Below are positions 30,780 through 39,831 of a stretch of DNA of 64,000 nucleotides, piece after piece. A model generated the notes under the pieces. That model was given only the letters and a program-made list of their open reading frames with translations, had not been told where the DNA came from and made no database searches. Both the position numbers and the translations under genes were made by a program. Source of the DNA: Rhodopirellula sp. P2 (GTDB lineage: Bacteria; Planctomycetota; Planctomycetia; Pirellulales; Pirellulaceae). Where the stretch lies: positions 2,523,001-2,587,000 of the forward strand of contig NZ_CP118225.1 in NCBI RefSeq assembly GCF_028768465.1, written 5' to 3'. Each line of letters starts with the position of its first letter. Position 1 is the first letter of the stretch.

Positions 30780-31799
30780 ATGGCGAGAAAACGGCACAAC
30801 CTTGGTGTCTTCGGTTGGTTGACTGCCGGATGCTTGTTGTCGATCTTTGCCGGAGGGTGTTCGCAGCGAACCGAAATGGCATCGAGCGACGTGGCGGATG
30901 AATCGGCGACCCAGGTTTCGGTTCAATTGAACTGGTATCCCGAAGTGGAGCACGGCGGGGTCTACCAATCGGTCGTCGACGGCACCTACGAGTCACTGGG
31001 GCTGAACGTCGAGATCCAGTCCGGCGGACGTGCCACGCCCGTGGCATCGGAACTCGCGATGGGACGCAGCCAATTCGCGATCACCAACGCGGACGATGTG
31101 GTTTTGTTTCGGGCTCAAGGGGCCGATGTGGTCGCGGTCATGGCGGCGGTTCAAGACCACCCCCGATGCATCCTGGTGCGTGCCGACAGCGGCGTCGAAA
31201 GCCTGGACGATTTGTCTGGGATGACACTCCAACGCCAGGCCGGTCGAGCGTTTCTGGCGTTCCTCGAAAAAGGCGGCTATCTCAAAGATGTTCGTCAGGT
31301 GCCCTACCACAACAGCATCGCGGCCATGGTGACCGATCCTAAAATCGCGGTGCAGGCTTACAGTGTGGCGGAACCCTTGATCGCCGAGCAGCAAGGGTTG
31401 GAGGTCCGCACCTTGATGGTCAGCGACCTGGGCTGGAACCCATACTCGAGTGTCTTGGTGACAACGGGCGATCTGATTCGAGAATCACCCGAAGTCGTTC
31501 GAGAGATGGTGGCGGGCACCGTTGCGGGGTGGAAAACCTTTCTTGAAACTCCCGAGCAAGCCAATGCGGCGATTCTTCAAGCGAATCAACATGGCATGAC
31601 GGAGGAAGCCTTGCGTTTCGGAGCCGAGCAGATGATCCCCTTGGCGATGCCGTCCGGCAATCGCAACGAAGTGGGAACGATGAGTGCAGATCGCTGGCAG
31701 ACGTTGGTCAACCAAATGGTGGAGTTGGAACTGGTCGAGTCGGACTCCGTGAAAGCCGAGGATTGCTTCACGACTGAGTTCCTGCCACCGGTGAAATGA
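30780..31799 (+). CDS. NMT1/THI5-like substrate-binding lipoprotein of the ABC importer
   Basis: 339 residues from ATG 30780 (MARKRHNLGVFGWLTAGCLLSIFAGGC); the lipobox Cys is residue 27. The frame also extends upstream to an ATG at 30534, but that part is translated repeat DNA and would bury the signal peptide, so I reject it. The mature sequence VSVQLNWYPEVEHGGVYQSVVDGTYESLGLNVEI is the start of NMT1/THI5-like binding proteins. GRSQFAITNADDVVLFRAQGADVVAVMAAVQDHP and SGMTLQRQAGRAFLAFLE also fit. Relatives carry pyrimidine thiamine precursors, sulfonates or related compounds; the ligand here is unknown. No TPP riboswitch is visible upstream of the operon. Confidence 0.88.
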   Translation: MARKRHNLGVFGWLTAGCLLSIFAGGCSQRTEMASSDVADESATQVSVQLNWYPEVEHGGVYQSVVDGTYESLGLNVEIQSGGRATPVASELAMGRSQFAITNADDVVLFRAQGADVVAVMAAVQDHPRCILVRADSGVESLDDLSGMTLQRQAGRAFLAFLEKGGYLKDVRQVPYHNSIAAMVTDPKIAVQAYSVAEPLIAEQQGLEVRTLMVSDLGWNPYSSVLVTTGDLIRESPEVVREMVAGTVAGWKTFLETPEQANAAILQANQHGMTEEALRFGAEQMIPLAMPSGNRNEVGTMSADRWQTLVNQMVELELVESDSVKAEDCFTTEFLPPVK

Positions 31800-31831
31800 G
31801 TTCTTCGGCTCGTCTCCACACCGGAGGCCGA

Positions 31832-32902
31832 TCAAGCGGCTTGCGATGTCGATGTTTTGGGCGGCAGTGCAGCCTGCAGGGCTTTCTCGCGTTTCTTTTC
31901 CAGTCGACGGGCGACTTTTTCCGGCGGGGTTCTCCAGCGGCGATGCAGCCACCAGTATTGCTCGGGAGCAAGGTCGATCATCGACTCCAGTTGCCCGTTG
32001 TACCATTCGGTCATCTGCCCGACTGATTGGCCGTTTTCGGAGTCGGTGGCAGGATCCACGACGCCCAGCAATCCAGATTCAAACTGCATGGGTTTGCCAT
32101 TGATGCGGCGTGTGTAGACGCTCATCATCGGCGCGTTGGCGGTGAGCGAGAACAACGCCAAAGCTTTGTGGCAGGAGGCTGGCACGCCGCAGAAATCGGT
32201 CCAGAGCCCCTTTTCTCCAGCGTGCTGATCAGCCAACAAGGACAGCATGCCGCCTTCTTGGAGATGTTTTTCAACAATCGGGGCACAACCGATTTTGTCG
32301 ACCACGTCTTGGCCCTTGGCGCTGCGAAAGTTCTCGACCCAATCGTGCAGGAAACGATTGTCCAGTCGGCGAGCGATGGCCAATGTCCGAACGCCCATCA
32401 AACCCATTGTGTAACCGCCGACTTCGAAGTTGCCGAAGTGACCGGTCACGTAAACCGAGGATCGATCGCCCAGCATCGATCGCAACATCGTTTGGCTGCC
32501 GCGGAAGCGAACGTGCCGGTACCAATTGCAGCGATGCAGTCGTCGCTGTGCCCATGCCACTTCGCAAACCATCAGCATCAAGTGATGCCACATCGCGAAA
32601 GTGAGTTCTTTTTGTTGGGTTTCAGGCAGGTCGGGGAAAATCTGTGACAGCGTTGACTGAATGACTCGTTTTCGAACCGGCAGCGGTCCGCTGAGAATTG
32701 CCGCGATGACACGGCAAAAGCGATCTCCCATGTCGAGCGGCATGATTTGGATCAGCGCAACGATGAAACGCACCATCGCGTAAGCAATTGCGTCGAGAGA
32801 ACGTTGACGCATCAAATGCAGTCGCGATTTCACGGTTTCCATCCCGGATGCAGGACGTTGGTTGGGCTGAGGGGTGGCTTCTTGCCGAGCAGGGATTTTC
32901 AC
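31832..32902 (-). CDS. Lipid A biosynthesis acyltransferase family (LpxL/HtrB-like)
   Basis: A 356-residue protein with a hydrophobic helix near 40-56 (AMVRFIVALIQIMPLDM) and the catalytic H(X)4E motif in YVTGHFGNFEVGG (H155, E160). Later come ADQHAGEKGLWTDFCGVPA and EQYWWLHRRWRTPP, both standard for the LpxL/LpxM acyltransferase family, which transfers acyl chains from ACP to lipid A at the inner membrane. The C-terminal 40 residues are basic and Lys/Ala-rich. The longest start is a GTG at 32902; the ATG at 32842 is equally plausible. Other family members acylate different lipids, so the exact substrate is not certain, although lpxK is present in the same window. Confidence 0.85.
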   Translation of the reverse strand: MKIPARQEATPQPNQRPASGMETVKSRLHLMRQRSLDAIAYAMVRFIVALIQIMPLDMGDRFCRVIAAILSGPLPVRKRVIQSTLSQIFPDLPETQQKELTFAMWHHLMLMVCEVAWAQRRLHRCNWYRHVRFRGSQTMLRSMLGDRSSVYVTGHFGNFEVGGYTMGLMGVRTLAIARRLDNRFLHDWVENFRSAKGQDVVDKIGCAPIVEKHLQEGGMLSLLADQHAGEKGLWTDFCGVPASCHKALALFSLTANAPMMSVYTRRINGKPMQFESGLLGVVDPATDSENGQSVGQMTEWYNGQLESMIDLAPEQYWWLHRRWRTPPEKVARRLEKKREKALQAALPPKTSTSQAA

Positions 32903-32963
32903 CGCCGGTCAGGGGGGAATCTGCCTGATTTTGACGCAATCCGGCGCGTGTCGCCAGATGAAT

Positions 32964-33623
32964 TCAGCGTCGACCGAGAACCGGTCGGGAATTGGGCACC
33001 ATGGGGGCACGAACCGAAGTTTCAATCACCAGGCGGTTTTCGTCCCGGAATTCGGTGACATAGCCGGTGATGGTCCAGCGATCGTCATTGGAATCCTCTT
33101 CGATCGCTCGCGAAATTCGGTCGAGCATCAGGTTTTCGGTGACCAGGGTCATTGGAACCGTGATCGCTGCCGGTGTGATCGGGAGGTCAGGGTCTTCCAG
33201 GTTGGAGGAATCAAACGTTCCAATTCCTCGGCCGATGGGCTGTTTCTGACCTAATAGCGTGCCCTCTTCCGGCGTCGGTTTGCGTGCCAAGCCATGCTGG
33301 ACCAGCGCGTCGGAGTTGTCTTGGTGACCCGTTGGGGGATGCTCGGGCAGAAAACGCCAACGGTGGCCGCTGATCACGAACCTGCCTGTGACCGGCCCGA
33401 CACGGGTTCCTTCACGCAGAATCAAACCCGCGGCCGGCATCCGCACCGCCGCGTTGGCTGTCCCACTGGCCATGGAAGGGATTCCCTGACGGCCAAAGTT
33501 CCTGGCTCCAACCCCAACCGGATCGGCTGCTGACAAGGAGGTTTCACCCACGCAAAATGAAAACGCTGCCACGAGCATCACACGTGAGAACCGGACGCGT
33601 CGCCTGAGCTGATTGGGTTGCAT
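32964..33623 (-). CDS. Hypothetical exported protein
   Basis: About 219 residues from ATG 33623 (MQPNQLRRRVRFSRVMLVAAFSFCVGETSLSAADP), which reads as an export signal. ATGs at 33659 and the open start at 33755 give longer, less likely forms. I recognise no domain. The mature part includes LILREGTRVGPVTGRFVISGHRWRFLPEH and an Asp-rich stretch SNLEDPDLPITPAAITVPMTLVTENLMLDRISRAIEED, with a likely beta-rich end (WTITGYVTEFRDENRLVIETSVRAP). It is probably secreted or periplasmic. It lies in a run of small minus-strand envelope genes. Confidence 0.7.
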   Translation of the reverse strand: MQPNQLRRRVRFSRVMLVAAFSFCVGETSLSAADPVGVGARNFGRQGIPSMASGTANAAVRMPAAGLILREGTRVGPVTGRFVISGHRWRFLPEHPPTGHQDNSDALVQHGLARKPTPEEGTLLGQKQPIGRGIGTFDSSNLEDPDLPITPAAITVPMTLVTENLMLDRISRAIEEDSNDDRWTITGYVTEFRDENRLVIETSVRAPMVPNSRPVLGRR

Positions 33624-33702
33624 GAATCCGTCGTTTTGCGAGTGGTTCGAGGCAAACATCCGAGGAACAGGAGCCGCGAGTGGTTGGTTCGGCCAACAAC
33701 AC

Positions 33703-34005
33703 TCACTCGCGAGGCATGGCGACCGCGTGCAAACTGACCACCGTCCCCACGGCAATCATCGCCAATCCCAGCCAGCGTGGCGGGTGCACACGTTTGGTCG
33801 GTTTGGGGTGCACCTGCATCAGAAAATTGCTGAAGGAGTCTTGGGCGACCACATTGGACTTCTTTGACATCTTTGCCATCGATCGGGTCGTAGTCTCGTT
33901 GAGAACAAACGAGTCAACCATTCGAAATTGGACGCCCAGCAAAATCAGCAGGACTCCGATCATGAAGTACCGATTACGATTCATGTCCATTGCGATCATT
34001 CCCAT
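33703..34005 (-). CDS. Small membrane protein, two predicted helices
   Basis: About 100 residues. There is one hydrophobic segment near the N-terminus (YFMIGVLLILLGVQFRMV) and one near the end (WLGLAMIAVGTVVSLHAVAMP), separated by a polar linker with SKKSNVVAQDSFSNFLMQVHPKPTKR. Several ATGs (34005, 33999, 33990, 33984) could start it. No known family recognised. The two-helix layout and codon pattern make it likely to be real. Confidence 0.6.
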   Translation of the reverse strand: MGMIAMDMNRNRYFMIGVLLILLGVQFRMVDSFVLNETTTRSMAKMSKKSNVVAQDSFSNFLMQVHPKPTKRVHPPRWLGLAMIAVGTVVSLHAVAMPRE

Positions 34006-34165
34006 CACGCGTGAAGCCTACGCTCTGAATTGAGCGCTGCTGGAAATCATCGACTCAGCGAGCCATCGGGCTCAAGCGTTCCGGTTCAGAGTCGCGTTGT
34101 CGTGAATGACAGGAATGAACCAAGCGAATTCAATGCATCGGTCGTGACGATTGCATCACTTCGAA

Positions 34166-34459
34166 TCACTGCTTGGAAAACAGGCCGTCGACCAGCGTGT
34201 GAACGTTTTCGCGAAATCCGGTCAGCGTCGAGTCAGATAGCAACTCCGATTGGTTGCTCTTCATGATCGCGGCGGCCAATGGTTTGTGCTCTTTCCAATC
34301 ATCCAGGGTGTAATCACGGATGTCGACGTAGACGTCTTGCAGGTTGTTGCTGATCTTCGGGACCAAGAAGAATCCTTCTTCACCACGAACCAAGTGGTAA
34401 TGCATCGAACCGTACATCAGCACAGCACCGGTCAACATTCCAAACAAATAGCGAGACAT
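34166..34459 (-). CDS. Small hypothetical protein with N-terminal membrane/signal segment
   Basis: 97 residues from ATG 34459. The start MSRYLFGMLTGAVLMYGSMHYHLVRGEEGFFLVPKISNNLQDVYVDIRDYTLDDWKEHKPLAAAI suggests one N-terminal membrane helix, then a soluble part with a DDW..HKPLA segment. I recall similar short proteins in planctomycetes, but I cannot name a family or function. Confidence 0.65.
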   Translation of the reverse strand: MSRYLFGMLTGAVLMYGSMHYHLVRGEEGFFLVPKISNNLQDVYVDIRDYTLDDWKEHKPLAAAIMKSNQSELLSDSTLTGFRENVHTLVDGLFSKQ

Positions 34460-34570
34460 CCAACCATTCCTTGACCAACGATTTCGGAAACTCGACCGCT
34501 TCCGCCTCGTTCATCGTTCGTCATCGCGACCTAAAAAGCAAGGGGATCAGATTGCCCACCTTCTCGGCAG

Positions 34571-35554
34571 TCAGTTGGAGCGGGCGAAATCGACGATCCG
34601 CTCGGCCACTCGATTGACGATCTTCTGACGGTCTTCGCAAAGAATCGCGACATGATCCAGTTGGGGAAAGTAATCGACGGTGGCAAGGTTTTTCCAGCGG
34701 ACACCCGGCAGCATGTCGAAGAATTGCTCGGCGTAGTTGTAGGTGTCTGAAACGCCGCCGGTGTAGATCAGGTGCAAACGGCAGCCCTGATCCACCAATC
34801 GCTGGAACTCTTGTTTGGCAATTTCACGAGATGGATACTCACGCAAATCCGTGCCCATTGGCATGGTCGAGTATTCCGGTGCACTCGACTCGGGAAAGAC
34901 GCGCAGCAGCCACCTGGTCAGGGGAGATTGATTGAGCACTCGCCGAGTCAAGCGTTTCCAGGCGTGGATCGATGCCAGGCGTGGAAGGTAGTGATGGAAA
35001 ACACGGTTCCGATGAAAACGAGACGTCGGGTAACCGCAGGCATCCATCGCCACGATGCCGCACACTCGCTGGTCTTGTTGAGCGGCGTGCAAGGAGTCGT
35101 CGGCACCGGAGCACAATCCGAACAGGATCACTTGTTGGATGCCGTGTTGCTCTTGCAACCAATCGATCGCTTGGCTGATCTCAGCACTCGCTCGATCCAG
35201 CGAACGCCCGGCGGAACCAACAGGCAAACTTTCCCCGATTCCCGACAGGTCAAATCGCAAGGAAGCAACGCCGCGACTGCCCAGTGTGCTGGCGAGGTCG
35301 ACGTGCAACCGGAAGGGGCCGGCGCTGTGCAACATTCCAGGGGTGATGAAAATCGCCGCGGTCTTCTGGACGCTGGGCTGAGATGTGGGGTGAAACACAC
35401 CGACTAAATGGTGATGGCTTCCAAACACCACGGCTTGTTCACTCGTGGCCCGGTTGGCCGTTTTGCCTTGGGTGACAACCGCATGAGATTTCATCACCGG
35501 GGCGGCCACGGATGGGGCAGCGAACGGGACGCTGGGCATGGTGGAATGACTCAT
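34571..35554 (-). CDS. Alpha/beta hydrolase with GxCxG elbow (exosortase-A-hydrolase-1-like)
   Basis: 327 residues from ATG 35554, which overlaps the stop of the upstream adenylation gene (ATGA). The fold is an alpha/beta hydrolase: AAIFITPGMLHSAGPFRLHVDLASTLGSRGVASLRFDLSGIGES, then a nucleophile elbow ILFGLCSGADDSLHAA (146-150) in which the middle position is Cys (C148) rather than Ser, and QLDHVAILCEDR near the end supplying a candidate His. The pattern resembles the hydrolases that accompany exosortase A gene sets, and dienelactone-hydrolase-like Cys enzymes. In this operon it may release or transfer the product from the carrier domain encoded upstream; this is inference. Confidence 0.82.
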   Translation of the reverse strand: MSHSTMPSVPFAAPSVAAPVMKSHAVVTQGKTANRATSEQAVVFGSHHHLVGVFHPTSQPSVQKTAAIFITPGMLHSAGPFRLHVDLASTLGSRGVASLRFDLSGIGESLPVGSAGRSLDRASAEISQAIDWLQEQHGIQQVILFGLCSGADDSLHAAQQDQRVCGIVAMDACGYPTSRFHRNRVFHHYLPRLASIHAWKRLTRRVLNQSPLTRWLLRVFPESSAPEYSTMPMGTDLREYPSREIAKQEFQRLVDQGCRLHLIYTGGVSDTYNYAEQFFDMLPGVRWKNLATVDYFPQLDHVAILCEDRQKIVNRVAERIVDFARSN

Positions 35555-38307
35555 GACTTCACCTCGATGGCAGGGTGGACGTTCGATTCGTTTTGCAAGA
35601 GTCGCGTGATGTGCTGGATGGCTCCGGGGGACGAGAACGCGGACTCGGTCAATTCCGGACGGTCCCAGCCGATCTCGTCGTCCAACTGGATGACTGGGAC
35701 ATCCGAATTGGGGGAGAGATCGTTCCGTTCGGTCGAGTGGTAATCCCGACTGCATAGCAGCGATGTCACGCAATCGCTGCGCAACTCATCGGGAGTCCAC
35801 TTGAGTTGATTCAGCTGTTGACGGACGACGTGGTTGAGCCGCGTGCCGTAGGCCTGGTCGATCGAACCGGGCCGGCGTGGTTTAGAGAACCGGGTGCCGT
35901 TGGACAATGTCATCGCGTGCAAATGATCCAGGTGTTGAAGGAACTCTTCCCCGCTGGCGATCGGATCCCACAGCAACAATTGCTCGACGTGGCTCGTTTC
36001 CGAGCAGGCGGCCAGGGTCGCTCCCAAGCGAATCCCGATCAGCGAAATGGCATCGAGGTCGTGCCGCTGACGCATCCAACGCGAGGCATCCCGAATGTTT
36101 TTCATCATCACATGCGGGGTGGCTTCCAACGCGTTGCCGTGCGAGTTGCCAGTGCCGGCGTAATCGAATCGCAGGACATCAAATCCCTGTTGTGCCAAGT
36201 GCACCGCGAGCTGTTGCAGGTTGCGGTAGCTGCGTGCGTATTCATGGCCATACGCGTGGCACAGAACCACCGCGCGGTCTTTGCGGGCTTGTCGCTTGGG
36301 AGGCGTGTAGTGAACGGCAAACAGTTCATGAGAACCGCTCGGCAAAAAGAACGCTTCCACTTCCGGCAAACGTTCACGCTGGGACTGAACGGCGGTAGCA
36401 GGCGATCCACCGCTCCGTTGACCCAGCATCGCTTCGATGTGATGCGACGCCAGTTCGATGGTTGGGTTGGCGAAAAAGTCGCGAACGGGAAGTTCCAGGC
36501 CCAGTTGATCCTTGAGACGAGCGACCACCTGCGTGACCAACAGAGAACTGCCGCCGAGCAAGAAGAAGTCGTCTTCAATGCCAATCTGAGGGATTTGCAG
36601 CACGGAACTCCAGATGTCGCAAAGCTGTTTTTGCAATTCTGTTCGCGGCGCAACGGCACTCTCGTCGCGAGCGATCACGGCCTGGTCGCCGCTCGGTAGC
36701 CCGGTTCGGTCGATCTTTCCATTGATCGTCTTGGGGAAGACTTCGGCAAACACGTACCGCTTCGGAACCATGTAAGGCGGCAGTTTCTCCCGAAGTTTCT
36801 GAGCCAATCGGGAAGCGATTGTCGGCAGTTCGTTCGGAAGGATTGAAGGAGTGCCATTGCTTGAAAGTGTGTCGGGCCCCATCCCGATGTACGCGAGCAG
36901 TGTGGTTTGGCCGTCCACCGCTTCGGCTGTCACCAGCGCCTCGTGGACGTCTGCGATGGACGTCAGTGCGGCTTCGATTTCACCCGGTTCAATGCGGTAC
37001 GATCCCAGTTTGATCTGGTGGTCAACTCGACCGCCAAAGTCGATGTTGCCGTCGTCGAGCCAACGCGAAATGTCGCCCGTTCGGTACCAACGCTGCACTT
37101 CGCCGTCGGCATTTTTGCGATGAATGAAAGCGGCGGCGGTCAGTTCCGGTTGATTCAGGTACCCATCCGCGAGCGCAGGACCGCCGAGAAACAATTGCCC
37201 GGTTTCGCCAACCGGGACTTCAGCTAAATCAGAATCAAGGATCACAGCGGAGTAACCCGGCAACGGCTTGCCGATCGGCATGTTGGTGTCTGAAAAGTCG
37301 GCCTTCGGAAAGAAGACCGTTGCCGTGACGGTGGCTTCGGTCGGTCCGTAGGCGTTGCACCAGAGGACGTCGTGGTCACAAATGGTTTGCCAGCGATGGT
37401 AGTGATCCACGCTCACCTTTTCCCCCGTCACCACCATCAATCGGAGACTCGGTGGCACTCGCGATCCGGTGGCCAACATCAAGTCCACCCATTGATGCCA
37501 GTAGGCCGTTGCAAGGTGGACGGCGGTGATGCGTTGAGTCTCGATCAAATGGGACAGTTCGTTGACCGAGTCGGCGCGTTCCAGCGGACGGATGACAACA
37601 CAACTTCCACACAACAACGGTGGGAAGATCTCTTCGATCGCAATGTCAAACGTCAGCGTTGAAAATTGCAGCGTCCGGTCGTCGGGATGCAATCGGTAGA
37701 CATCCATGTCCGCTCGGCAATACGTCGTCAAAGCAGCGTGATTGATCAGCACGCCTTTGGGGGTTCCGGTCGATCCGGAGGTGTACATCACGTAGGCCAG
37801 CTGATCGCCTTGCAGCGTGGGATGATCTGCGCGTGCCAAGGAGGATGCCGGGACGTGCTTCCGAATCAGATCCGATGCTTCGATCCAGTTGAGATTCGAA
37901 GCGGAGGCAGTTGATTCGTGGTCGGTGTGCTTTTTGTCTTCAAACAACCCTCGGTATTTCCCGTGTCCGATCAACGTGTTGATCTGGGCATCGTCGAGCA
38001 TGTAACGCAAACGATCCGCGGGGTAATCTGGATCCAGAGGCACGAACGCTGCCCCGGCCAAGTGGATTCCCAGCATGGATGCAATCGCGATGGGAGTGCG
38101 GTCCAGACACATGCCCACGCGGTCACCGGGAAGCACCCCTTCACGCCCCAGTGTCTGAGCGATGTGACATGATTGATCCAGCAGTTCTTGATAAGTCCAC
38201 GATGTTTCTTCATGGACCACCGCCATCCGATCGGGGGCGGCGTCGCATTGTCGCCAGAAGAGATCGATGAACGCGGGAGTCGTTTTGATGGGCGTGTTGT
38301 TTGGCAT
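35551..38307 (-). CDS. One-module NRPS-like adenylation-carrier protein fused to an alpha/beta hydrolase domain
   Basis: About 918 residues from ATG 38307, whose A is shared with the upstream TGA (TGATG). Residues about 10-510 are an amino-acid adenylation domain: YTSGSTGTPKG (175-185), NAYGPTE, YRTGD, FGGRVDHQIKLGSYRIEPGEIE and NGKIDRTGL. A carrier domain follows with the phosphopantetheine site FFLLGGSSLLV (Ser about 585). Residues about 640-918 are an alpha/beta hydrolase-like domain (VVLCHAYGHEYARSYRNLQQLAVHLAQQGFDVLRFDYAGTGNS) whose elbow reads GIRLGA, without a Ser or Cys nucleophile. There is no condensation, reductase or thioesterase domain. The selectivity pocket has Asp221 and Glu225, fitting a diamino acid substrate; the aminotransferase gene upstream could supply it. 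A longer start at 38394 is unlikely. Confidence 0.88.
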   Translation of the reverse strand: MPNNTPIKTTPAFIDLFWRQCDAAPDRMAVVHEETSWTYQELLDQSCHIAQTLGREGVLPGDRVGMCLDRTPIAIASMLGIHLAGAAFVPLDPDYPADRLRYMLDDAQINTLIGHGKYRGLFEDKKHTDHESTASASNLNWIEASDLIRKHVPASSLARADHPTLQGDQLAYVMYTSGSTGTPKGVLINHAALTTYCRADMDVYRLHPDDRTLQFSTLTFDIAIEEIFPPLLCGSCVVIRPLERADSVNELSHLIETQRITAVHLATAYWHQWVDLMLATGSRVPPSLRLMVVTGEKVSVDHYHRWQTICDHDVLWCNAYGPTEATVTATVFFPKADFSDTNMPIGKPLPGYSAVILDSDLAEVPVGETGQLFLGGPALADGYLNQPELTAAAFIHRKNADGEVQRWYRTGDISRWLDDGNIDFGGRVDHQIKLGSYRIEPGEIEAALTSIADVHEALVTAEAVDGQTTLLAYIGMGPDTLSSNGTPSILPNELPTIASRLAQKLREKLPPYMVPKRYVFAEVFPKTINGKIDRTGLPSGDQAVIARDESAVAPRTELQKQLCDIWSSVLQIPQIGIEDDFFLLGGSSLLVTQVVARLKDQLGLELPVRDFFANPTIELASHHIEAMLGQRSGGSPATAVQSQRERLPEVEAFFLPSGSHELFAVHYTPPKRQARKDRAVVLCHAYGHEYARSYRNLQQLAVHLAQQGFDVLRFDYAGTGNSHGNALEATPHVMMKNIRDASRWMRQRHDLDAISLIGIRLGATLAACSETSHVEQLLLWDPIASGEEFLQHLDHLHAMTLSNGTRFSKPRRPGSIDQAYGTRLNHVVRQQLNQLKWTPDELRSDCVTSLLCSRDYHSTERNDLSPNSDVPVIQLDDEIGWDRPELTESAFSSPGAIQHITRLLQNESNVHPAIEVKS

Positions 38308-39662
38308 CACGACATCACCACCGATGAAACGGCCGAGGTCGTGAGGTTCTGTGGAAAGGGAATCTTGGCCGAAGTCGAACCATTTGACTTGCACATCACC
38401 GCGTTCAGGCTTTCACGAAACAGCTGCAGGCCTTGTTGGAGTTGGTGATCAGGGATGTTCAAGGCGGGCATGAATTTCAGGACTTCGTCGTCGCTGCCGG
38501 ATGATTCGAGCATCAGACCGTTTTCGAACGCACGGTCGATGATTTGGCGGGCCAATCCGCCCTCACGCACATCGAGTCCCCAGATCATTCCACGGCCTCG
38601 CAGTTCCCAGCTCTGATTGGCGTGTTCGTCCGCGATGGCGGACAGGGATTCACGCAGCGTTTTGCTGCGGTCCCCAATGCCGTCCACAAAGGAAGTTTCG
38701 TTCCAATGATTCAGCACCGCGTTCGCTGCCACGAATGCGAGATTGTTCCCTCGGAAAGTGCCAGTGTGCTGGCCTGGTTGCCACACATCGCACTCCGGTT
38801 GGATCAACAGCAGCGACAACGGCAATCCGCCACCGATGGATTTGGACAGACAAACCATGTCGGGGGTCAGGCCCGCTTTTTCAAAGCTGAAGAAGTCGCC
38901 TGATCGACCGTTGCCCACTTGGATGTCGTCCACGATCAACAGCACATCGTGTTGGCGGCACAGCGATTCGACTCGCTGCAGCCAGGCATCGCTGGCCACA
39001 TGAATGCCGCCTTCCCCTTGGATGGTTTCCAGAACAATTGCTGCTGGGAGTGGCATGCCGCTGCTGGTGTCCGAGAGCATCTTTTCCAGCAGGATGGTCG
39101 TGTCGAAGTCGCCGAGGTACCCGTCGTAGGGAAGGAAGCTGACGTTGTTGTGCGACCCGTAGTGCTCGCTGTGGTAGTACTGATTGCCGGTCACGGCAAG
39201 CGAACCGAGGGAGTGCCCGTGGTAAGCGTTGGTGAACGTGACGATGTGCGATCGCTTGCGATGTTGCTTGGCCAGTTTCAAGGCCGCTTCGACAGCGTTG
39301 GTTCCGGTGGGGCCTGTGAACTGGATTTTGTAGTTCATCGATCGCGGTTGCAGGATCGTTCGTTCGAACGTCTCCAGGAACCGTGTCTTGGCTTCGGTCA
39401 TCATGTCCAACGAGTGCTGAATCCCGTCTTGCGAGATGTACTCCAGCAACGCTTGTTTTGCCGCGGTGGGATTGTGGCCGTAGTTCAGCGATCCTGCACC
39501 GCAGAAAAAGTCGATCAGTTGCTGCCCGTCCGCCGTGGTCAGCGTGGAGCCACTCGCACTTTGAAAGACATGTGGGAAGAGGCGACTGTAGCCGCGGACC
39601 TCCGATTCCATCCGCTCCGTGGTGTCGGTTGCAGAACCTGAAATGGGCGTTGGCTGACTCAA
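38307..39662 (-). CDS. Diaminobutyrate-2-oxoglutarate aminotransferase (EctB-type, class III)
   Basis: A 451-residue PLP enzyme. Its signature IVDDIQVGNGRSGDFFSFEKAGLTPDMVCLSKSIGGGLPLSLLLI includes the PLP-binding Lys at about 274. It closely fits EctB/DABA aminotransferases, which make L-2,4-diaminobutyrate from aspartate semialdehyde and glutamate. DFFCGAGSLNYGHN and QFTGPTGTNAVEAALKLAK are also characteristic. The start is TTG at 39662; an ATG at 39611 (MESEVRGYSRLFP) is a plausible alternative. There is no ectA or ectC nearby, so ectoine synthesis is not indicated. Its stop overlaps the start of the adenylation-carrier gene, indicating tight coupling. The C-terminal 30 residues are a poorly conserved polar tail. 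Confidence 0.9.
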   Translation of the reverse strand: MSQPTPISGSATDTTERMESEVRGYSRLFPHVFQSASGSTLTTADGQQLIDFFCGAGSLNYGHNPTAAKQALLEYISQDGIQHSLDMMTEAKTRFLETFERTILQPRSMNYKIQFTGPTGTNAVEAALKLAKQHRKRSHIVTFTNAYHGHSLGSLAVTGNQYYHSEHYGSHNNVSFLPYDGYLGDFDTTILLEKMLSDTSSGMPLPAAIVLETIQGEGGIHVASDAWLQRVESLCRQHDVLLIVDDIQVGNGRSGDFFSFEKAGLTPDMVCLSKSIGGGLPLSLLLIQPECDVWQPGQHTGTFRGNNLAFVAANAVLNHWNETSFVDGIGDRSKTLRESLSAIADEHANQSWELRGRGMIWGLDVREGGLARQIIDRAFENGLMLESSGSDDEVLKFMPALNIPDHQLQQGLQLFRESLNAVMCKSNGSTSAKIPFPQNLTTSAVSSVVMS

Positions 39663-39831
39663 CTGAAAGACCTGCGATCAATGAAAGATTGCGAAAAACA
39701 AACTGGCATTGAAAGCTAGAACGCTCCAATTTCCCAAAGGCATCTCGTTCCGCCCACCGTGGAAGTTCTCCGGGGCGGCTGGATGCCTTTGACGATTGTT
39801 CGGGTTCTGCCGACGGTGCGATTGTGATCGT

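Noticed and set aside
38307..39662. Ectoine biosynthesis operon
   Set aside because: The EctB-type aminotransferase is present, but no EctA acetyltransferase or EctC synthase is adjacent; the neighbours are an adenylation-carrier protein and a hydrolase.
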